NCBI GenBank assembly: GCA_020062805.1
Contig: JAGUVP010000008.1
Span: forward strand, 1-5,217
DNA: 5,217 nt
Reading direction: 5' to 3'
Origin: Candidatus Bipolaricaulis sp.
GTDB lineage: Bacteria; Bipolaricaulota; Bipolaricaulia; Bipolaricaulales; Bipolaricaulaceae
Position 1 is the stretch's first letter. The number at the start of each line of letters is the position of its first letter. Under the pieces are notes generated by a model. It saw only the letters and a list, made by a program, of their open reading frames with translations. It made no database searches and had not been told where the DNA came from. Shown here in pieces: positions 1 to 3,233 of this stretch. The position numbers and the translations under genes are program-made.

Positions 1-1027
1 GTTCTACCGCGCTGCCCAGGGTGAACTCGAACTCCTCTCTCTCCCGGACCGGGTGGTCGGAGCACGGCCCACGGTCCGCGTGGCCCCGCGGGGCGACGTC
101 GTGATCGGCCCAATCCTGCAGGAGGCGATCCACCGCCATCTCGGCAAGCGGGGGCAGGTGCTCCTGTTCCTGAACCGGCTCGGGTTCTACACCGGCGCTG
201 TGTGCCGCTGTCGGTCCATCCTTCGCTGCCCTGATTGTGAGATCCCCCTCGTGTTTCACCTCGCCGACCGCGCACTCCACTGCCACACGTGCGGGAAGAC
301 TGTCCGCGACTTGCGATGTCCAAGCTGCGGGGAAGACCGGTTCCACCTGTTCGGTGTGGGCACGGAGCGGGTGGAACACGAGGCGCGAAGGCTGTTTCCG
401 TCGGCAACGGTAGCCCGCCTCGATGCCGACACGGCGCGGGACCGCGACCGGATTCTTTGCGCTGTTGCTCAGGGCAGGATCCAGATCCTCGTCGGGGCGC
501 AAATGGTGGGAAAGGGCCTCGACTTCCCGGGGATCTCCCTCGTGGGGATCGTGAACGCCGATCAGCTCCTTTCGACGCCGGACTTCCGCGCCGGGGAGCG
601 GACATACCAGCTCATCGCCGGAGCAGCGGGACGGGCCGGACGCGGGGAGCGTCCAGGCGAAGTGGTGGTGCAGTCCGACCAACCCGGCTACTACGCGATC
701 CGCTCCGCCCTGGAGGCGGATTACGCCGCGTTCTACGCTGAAGAACTGGGGTACCGGGAGAGCCTACGGTACCCGCCGTTCGCGCGCCTGGTGCGGATGA
801 TCGCCACCGGCCGGGACGCCGAAGCGAAGGCGGATGCGCTGGCGAAGAACCTCCTCGGCCGCAGGTTCGAGGTTCTCGGTCCGGCCCGCCTCTTTCCCCG
901 CCGAGGGATTCCCCGCGCCCAGTTGCTCGTGCGGGGGAAGGAAGACGTGGTGGACCGCCTCGCCGAGGCGCTTCCCCGGCCTCCGTCCTGGCTCAAGGTG
1001 GACCCCGACCCGATGTGGCTCGGCTAG
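1..1027 (+). CDS. priA: Primosomal protein N' (PriA), replication restart helicase, 5'-truncated
   Basis: PriA is a 3'-to-5' superfamily 2 helicase that recognises stalled forks and D-loops and reloads the replisome. The frame is open from base 2 and ends at TAG 1025-1027, giving 341 codons, roughly the C-terminal 45% of a typical PriA of about 730 residues. The first residues, FYRAAQGE, normally follow the SATPSLES helicase motif, which must lie just outside the window. A cysteine-rich zinc insertion is encoded at 203-328, with paired cysteines including CPDC, CHTCG and CPSCG. It is followed by VGTERVE, RLDADT, the motif V region (QMVGKGLDFPG) and motif VI (AAGRAGRGE, about 620-646). The C-terminal domain starts near YPPFARLV and ends VDPDPMWLG, matching the usual DVDP ending. 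The first cysteine pair is C-X-C rather than C-X2-C. The GTG at 53 is an internal codon, not the start. The gene converges on the ferritin-like gene. Confidence 0.97.
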   Translation, partial: FYRAAQGELELLSLPDRVVGARPTVRVAPRGDVVIGPILQEAIHRHLGKRGQVLLFLNRLGFYTGAVCRCRSILRCPDCEIPLVFHLADRALHCHTCGKTVRDLRCPSCGEDRFHLFGVGTERVEHEARRLFPSATVARLDADTARDRDRILCAVAQGRIQILVGAQMVGKGLDFPGISLVGIVNADQLLSTPDFRAGERTYQLIAGAAGRAGRGERPGEVVVQSDQPGYYAIRSALEADYAAFYAEELGYRESLRYPPFARLVRMIATGRDAEAKADALAKNLLGRRFEVLGPARLFPRRGIPRAQLLVRGKEDVVDRLAEALPRPPSWLKVDPDPMWLG

Positions 1028-1042
1028 TTCAGGCGAATGTGC

Positions 1043-1083
1043 CCGCGGAGCCTCCGGCCACGCGAGAACCCGGAGCCCCGCGG
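1043..1083 (+). terminator. GC-rich hairpin just downstream of priA, possible bidirectional terminator or mRNA 3'-end structure
   Basis: Fifteen bases after the priA stop, the arm at 1043-1057 (CCGCGGAGCCTCCGG) can pair with 1070-1083 (CCGGAGCCCCGCGG). This gives 13 base pairs with one A-C mismatch and one bulged C, around a 12-nt loop. No T-run follows on either strand, so it is not a classical intrinsic terminator. The location between two convergent genes, and the near-symmetry that lets both strands fold, fit a terminator or an exonuclease barrier. High-GC sequence yields strong hairpins by chance more often, so the role is inferred. Confidence 0.45.
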
Positions 1084-1087
1084 CGAG

Positions 1088-1119
1088 GACCGTCGTCCGT
1101 AGACCGTTGTCCGTGGACC
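1088..1119. repeat. Four tandem degenerate 7-bp repeats, G(A/T)CCGTN
   Basis: Four consecutive heptamers at 1088-1094, 1095-1101, 1102-1108 and 1109-1115 read GACCGTC, GTCCGTA, GACCGTT and GTCCGTG, and a fifth partial unit GACC follows at 1116-1119. Position 2 alternates A/T, so the array can also be read as two 14-bp units differing at two positions. Related heptads occur in inverted orientation nearby: the - strand reads GGTCCGTG across about 1138-1145. The array lies in the non-coding gap between convergent genes. No function is evident; it could be a replication-slippage array, a protein-binding array or part of a dispersed intergenic repeat family. Confidence 0.6.
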
Positions 1120-1139
1120 AGAAAGGCCCCTGCGGATCA

Positions 1140-1162
1140 CGGACCACGAATTCGTAGGTCCG
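1140..1162. repeat. 23-bp near-perfect palindrome in the convergent intergenic region
   Basis: Outer arms CGGACC (1140-1145) and GGTCCG (1157-1162) flank a fully palindromic core ACGAATTCGT (1146-1155), with a single extra A at 1156 breaking the symmetry. It lies 18 bp beyond the ferritin-like stop codon. In RNA it would form a hairpin with the stem running through the core; in DNA it could be a dimer-binding site. No T-tract follows on the - strand, so a simple intrinsic terminator is not supported. The outer arms share the GGTCCG/CGGACC word with the adjacent heptad repeats. Confidence 0.5.
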
Positions 1163-1180
1163 CGGCCACTCCGACACGGC

Positions 1181-1672
1181 TCAGAACGGCCAGAAGCGCT
1201 GGTCGTTCCACACCCTCTGGCGCAGTTCCTCATCGAGGGCAGTGAGGAGGTCGAGGTGGGACCGCTCCCACTGAGCGAGCCAACTGTAGAGGGCTTTGGC
1301 CTCACCAGCAGACTCCCGTTCCGCGTCGGAGTAGAACGCAACTGCGCGCTCTTCGAGCGCCATCGCCGCATAGAGAGCCGCCGCCTCATAGGAGGCAGCT
1401 GAGATGTCCGCCTTCACCGCATCCGTCAGAACGTCCGTCGCGGCAGCGGTCGGTTTGTCCGCCGGGGTTTCCACGTCAACCTTTCCGGTACGCATCAGGC
1501 CTGCGAACGCCTTGGACAGGATCTCGATGTGTCGCCCCTCCTCCTGGGCGAGGTTGAGAAAGACATCCCGCACGGCTCCGTTATCTGTTCCCAAGGCGCT
1601 TTGCTCGTACAACGCTTTCCCCCGCTTCTCCAGAAGCAACGCTCCTTTCAGAATGTCCTCTTGACGTTCCAT
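1181..1672 (-). CDS. Ferritin-like / rubrerythrin-family diiron protein
   Basis: This encodes a 163-residue, soluble, mostly helical protein with two similar halves, each carrying a helix pair of the ferritin-like fold. Probable metal ligands are E15 with the helix-2 motif E45-x-x-H48, and E107 with the last-helix motif E136-x-x-H139. The spacings E15-to-Y22 and E107-to-Y114 are identical, showing the internal duplication. A linker near residues 62-80 joins the halves. Cysteines and a rubredoxin domain are absent, so it is not a full rubrerythrin. Family members bind two irons and act in peroxide reduction, oxidase-type chemistry or iron handling; which applies here cannot be read from the sequence. 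The start is ATG 1672-1670, preceded by GGAGGT with 7 nt spacing; the frame stays open upstream to 1876, but that part overlaps fmt and lacks the family pattern. The protein ends in an aromatic tail, RFWPF. The gene lies 70 bp after fmt on the same strand and may share its transcript. Confidence 0.85.
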   Translation of the reverse strand: MERQEDILKGALLLEKRGKALYEQSALGTDNGAVRDVFLNLAQEEGRHIEILSKAFAGLMRTGKVDVETPADKPTAAATDVLTDAVKADISAASYEAAALYAAMALEERAVAFYSDAERESAGEAKALYSWLAQWERSHLDLLTALDEELRQRVWNDQRFWPF

Positions 1673-1679
1673 TCGCTTT

Positions 1680-1685
1680 ACCTCC
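1680..1685 (-). promoter_or_regulatory. Shine-Dalgarno that fixes the start of the ferritin-like gene
   Basis: The - strand reads GGAGGT, then AAAGCGA, then ATG. The 6-base match to the anti-Shine-Dalgarno at 7-nt spacing picks the ATG at 1672 over starts further upstream in the same frame. It is among the strongest ribosome binding sites in the window, suggesting independent and efficient translation even if the mRNA is shared with fmt. Confidence 0.8.
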
Positions 1686-1742
1686 GTGCTGATCACCATC
1701 TCGGACGACTTCGTTTCCCCAAACTGCAAACCTGAGTACAAG

Positions 1743-2666
1743 CTACCCAAACCGCCCGCCCGGACAGCGGCAGTAGCCGTTGGCGAACTCTCGGCCGGTG
1801 AGGATGCGACAGCCTGCGGGCTGAAGCTCGAGAACCTCCAGCACTCCCTTCCCCGCCGCCACGAGCAGTCGATCATGGCGGGGGAGGATCGCTCCCGGCA
1901 GGGCTTCCACGCGATCCTCGGCCACGACCCGCGTCCGGTGGACCTTCACCAGCCTGTCCCGCAGGGTTGTGTGCGCTCCCGGCCACGGGTTCGTGCCGCG
2001 AACACGGTCATGAACTTGCCGAGCCGCCCACTCCCAGCGAATCCGCCCATCCTCCTTGTGGAGCTTCGGGGCAAGCGTCCCTTCCTCAGGTTGGGGCCGC
2101 GGGGGCACTGTTCCGTCGGCGACACCCCGAAGCGACTCCACAATCAGCTCTGCTCCGAGGGCCGCAAGGCGGCTCTCCACCTCGCCAGCCGTATCCTCTT
2201 CAGCGATCGGAACCGCCCGTTGCAACAGGATCGGACCTGTGTCCATCCCCTCATCGAGCACGAACGTTGTGACCCCGGTCTCCCTCTCTCCCCGAATGAC
2301 CGCCCATGCCACCGGTGCCGCCCCGCGGTATGCAGGCAGGAGCGAAGCGTGGATGTTCACACAGCCGTGCCCAGGGAGGCTGAGCACGGGCTCCCGCACG
2401 AATTGACCGAACGCCGCCACGACGAGGAAATCGAGGTCTAGAGATCGCAACTGGCCGAGCATCGCAGGAGCGTTGATGGTCCGCGGCTGGAGCACGGGGA
2501 TCCCTAGCTCCTGAGCCGCGGCCTTCGTCGGGGGGGCGGTCAGCTTGAGTCCCCGGCCAGCCGGCCGATCGGGCTGAGAGATGACAAGAAGGACCCCGTA
2601 CGTTTCAGCAAGCCGACGAAGGGCGGGCACGCCAAACGCGCCACTCCCCGCGAATGCGACGCGCAA
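1743..2666 (-). CDS. fmt: Methionyl-tRNA formyltransferase
   Basis: Fmt transfers a formyl group from 10-formyl-tetrahydrofolate to Met-tRNAfMet in the cytoplasm, marking the initiator tRNA. The 307-residue length is near the usual 310-315. The N-terminal Rossmann-type formyltransferase domain (about 1-190) opens RVAFAGSGAFGVPAL and has SQPDRPAGRG (30-39) and VNIHASLLP..RGAAP (103-118). It also has DEGMDTGPIL (138-147). The catalytic triad Asn-His-Asp is visible as N104, H106 and D142. The C-terminal tRNA-binding OB-like domain follows from about 205, with APKLHKEDGRIRW, NPWPGA and a closing REFANG. The start is TTG at 2666, chosen because the family N-terminus begins exactly there; it lies 2 bp after the def stop. 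There is no well-spaced Shine-Dalgarno: the nearest AAGGAG (2690-2695) is 23 nt away, so translation probably depends on coupling to def. Confidence 0.97.
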   Translation of the reverse strand: MRVAFAGSGAFGVPALRRLAETYGVLLVISQPDRPAGRGLKLTAPPTKAAAQELGIPVLQPRTINAPAMLGQLRSLDLDFLVVAAFGQFVREPVLSLPGHGCVNIHASLLPAYRGAAPVAWAVIRGERETGVTTFVLDEGMDTGPILLQRAVPIAEEDTAGEVESRLAALGAELIVESLRGVADGTVPPRPQPEEGTLAPKLHKEDGRIRWEWAARQVHDRVRGTNPWPGAHTTLRDRLVKVHRTRVVAEDRVEALPGAILPRHDRLLVAAGKGVLEVLELQPAGCRILTGREFANGYCRCPGGRFG

Positions 2667-2668
2667 CT

Positions 2669-3178
2669 CTACGCTGGTGAAGGTACTCGCTCCTTCTGTA
2701 CCTGCTGGGCAAGGCGGAACTCGGCGAGCACCCGCCGGCGCTCGTCCTTGGGAAGGAGGTCCACGTACAGCTCGCCGTCGAGGTGGTCCACCTCGTGCTG
2801 CACCACCCGGGCTTCAAGCTCGGAGAGGTGGAGTTCAACCAGCGCTCCGCCTTCATCCATCGCTCGAACGACCACCTGCTTCGCCCGAGGGACCTCAGCC
2901 TCTACGCCGGGGAGAGACAGACAACCCTCCCAGCTAACGTCGATCTCCGGGCTCCGCCCTACAATCTCGGGGTTGAACAGCACCCGTTCCTCGCCCCCGA
3001 GCCGAACGAGGATCGCCCGCACCGGGAGGCCGATTTGGTTTGCGGCAAGTCCGAGGGCCTCGATCCCGCCAAACGCGGCGCGCAGGGCAGCCGCGGCCGC
3101 GTGGGCCTCAGCGCTCCCCGGCTCCACCGGGGTCGTGGGCCGTCGCAGAATGGGGTTGGGGTAGGTCAGGATCTCCAG
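2669..3178 (-). CDS. def: Peptide deformylase, probable CTG start
   Basis: Def is a cytosolic metalloenzyme, usually Fe(II), that removes the N-formyl group from nascent polypeptides at the ribosome exit. All three family motifs are present: LGLAANQ (42-48), EGCLSLPG (84-91) and QHEVDHLDG (127-135). Cys86, His128 and His132 are metal ligands, Glu129 is catalytic and Gln48 is the active-site glutamine. The usual first glycine of motif I (GxGLAAxQ) is alanine (A41). The first ATG/GTG/TTG in frame is the GTG at 3127, but the 17 codons before it encode EILTYPNPILRRP, the conserved deformylase N-terminus, so translation must start earlier. An in-frame TAA (3205-3203) bounds the frame. The best start is CTG 3178-3176, behind GAGGAGG at 9-nt spacing, giving 169 residues, a typical length. 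A second CTG at 3196 overlaps the ribosome binding site. The gene is first in a probable def-fmt operon and diverges from recG. Confidence 0.95.
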   Translation of the reverse strand: MEILTYPNPILRRPTTPVEPGSAEAHAAAAALRAAFGGIEALGLAANQIGLPVRAILVRLGGEERVLFNPEIVGRSPEIDVSWEGCLSLPGVEAEVPRAKQVVVRAMDEGGALVELHLSELEARVVQHEVDHLDGELYVDLLPKDERRRVLAEFRLAQQVQKERVPSPA

Positions 3179-3180
3179 TT

Positions 3181-3209
3181 TGGACCGCCTCCTCAGCGTC
3201 CTTTAGTAT
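3181..3209 (+). promoter_or_regulatory. Weak candidate promoter for recG
   Basis: On the + strand TGGACC (3181-3186, four of six to TTGACA) and TAGTAT (3204-3209, four of six to TATAAT) are 17 bp apart. The -10 uses the same AT-rich patch as the def promoter on the opposite strand. Initiation near 3216 would leave a leader of less than 10 nt and would skip most of the candidate ribosome binding site, which argues against it. The real recG promoter may instead lie within def. Confidence 0.2.
3188..3194 (-). promoter_or_regulatory. Shine-Dalgarno supporting the def CTG start
   Basis: The - strand reads GAGGAGG, then 9 nt, then CTG GAG ATC CTG. This 7-base match to the anti-Shine-Dalgarno is well placed for CTG at 3178 and far too distant (about 60 nt) from the GTG at 3127. 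It decides the start together with the conserved EILTYP N-terminus. Confidence 0.75.
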
Positions 3210-3233
3210 AGAGGGATCCGACCATGCCGACAA
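3205..3233 (-). promoter_or_regulatory. Candidate sigma-70-type promoter for def-fmt
   Basis: On the - strand the -10 hexamer is TATACT (3210-3205, five of six to TATAAT) and the -35 is TTGTCG (3233-3228, four of six to TTGACA), with an ideal 17-bp spacer. Transcription would begin near 3198, giving a leader of about 20 nt that contains just the GAGGAGG ribosome binding site before the CTG start. The -35 box and part of the spacer lie within the first codons of recG, so the two genes share the control region. Supported by consensus match and placement only. Confidence 0.55.
3211..3216 (+). promoter_or_regulatory. Probable recG ribosome binding site
   Basis: GAGGGA lies about 8 nt upstream of ATG 3224, a moderate Shine-Dalgarno. 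An in-frame TAG at 3209-3211 prevents any start upstream of this site, so ATG 3224 is the first possible start. Confidence 0.5.

Noticed and set aside
53..1027. PriA fragment starting at GTG 53 as a complete short gene
   Set aside because: The frame is open to the window edge, and the upstream codons encode FYRAAQGE, which belongs to PriA; the gene is simply cut by the window.
764..1177. 137-codon - strand frame crossing the end of priA and the intergenic repeats
   Set aside because: Most of it is antisense to priA; the rest is the repeat and palindrome region. No domain was recognised. Its first part could in principle be coding, but nothing supports it.
1028..1180. CRISPR or RNA gene in the convergent gap
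   Set aside because: The 7-bp repeats are tandem, without spacers, and too short for CRISPR. No tRNA cloverleaf or known RNA pattern was seen.
1673..1742. Separate promoter for the ferritin-like gene
   Set aside because: I found no convincing pair of -35 and -10 boxes with proper spacing in this 70-bp gap; cotranscription with fmt or a promoter inside fmt is equally possible.
1673..1876. 68-residue N-terminal extension of the ferritin-like protein from 1876
   Set aside because: It overlaps the end of fmt, has no family similarity, and the strong Shine-Dalgarno plus the EKRGKALY helix fit the ATG at 1672.
1686..2441. 251-codon open frame on the + strand opposite fmt
   Set aside because: It lies antisense to a well-supported fmt gene. 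The translation is rich in Arg, Pro and Cys/His with no recognisable domain, as expected of a GC-rich shadow frame.
2669..3127. 152-residue deformylase starting at GTG 3127
   Set aside because: It would remove the conserved N-terminal strand (EILTYPNPILRRP) and has no ribosome binding site; the CTG at 3178 explains the data better.
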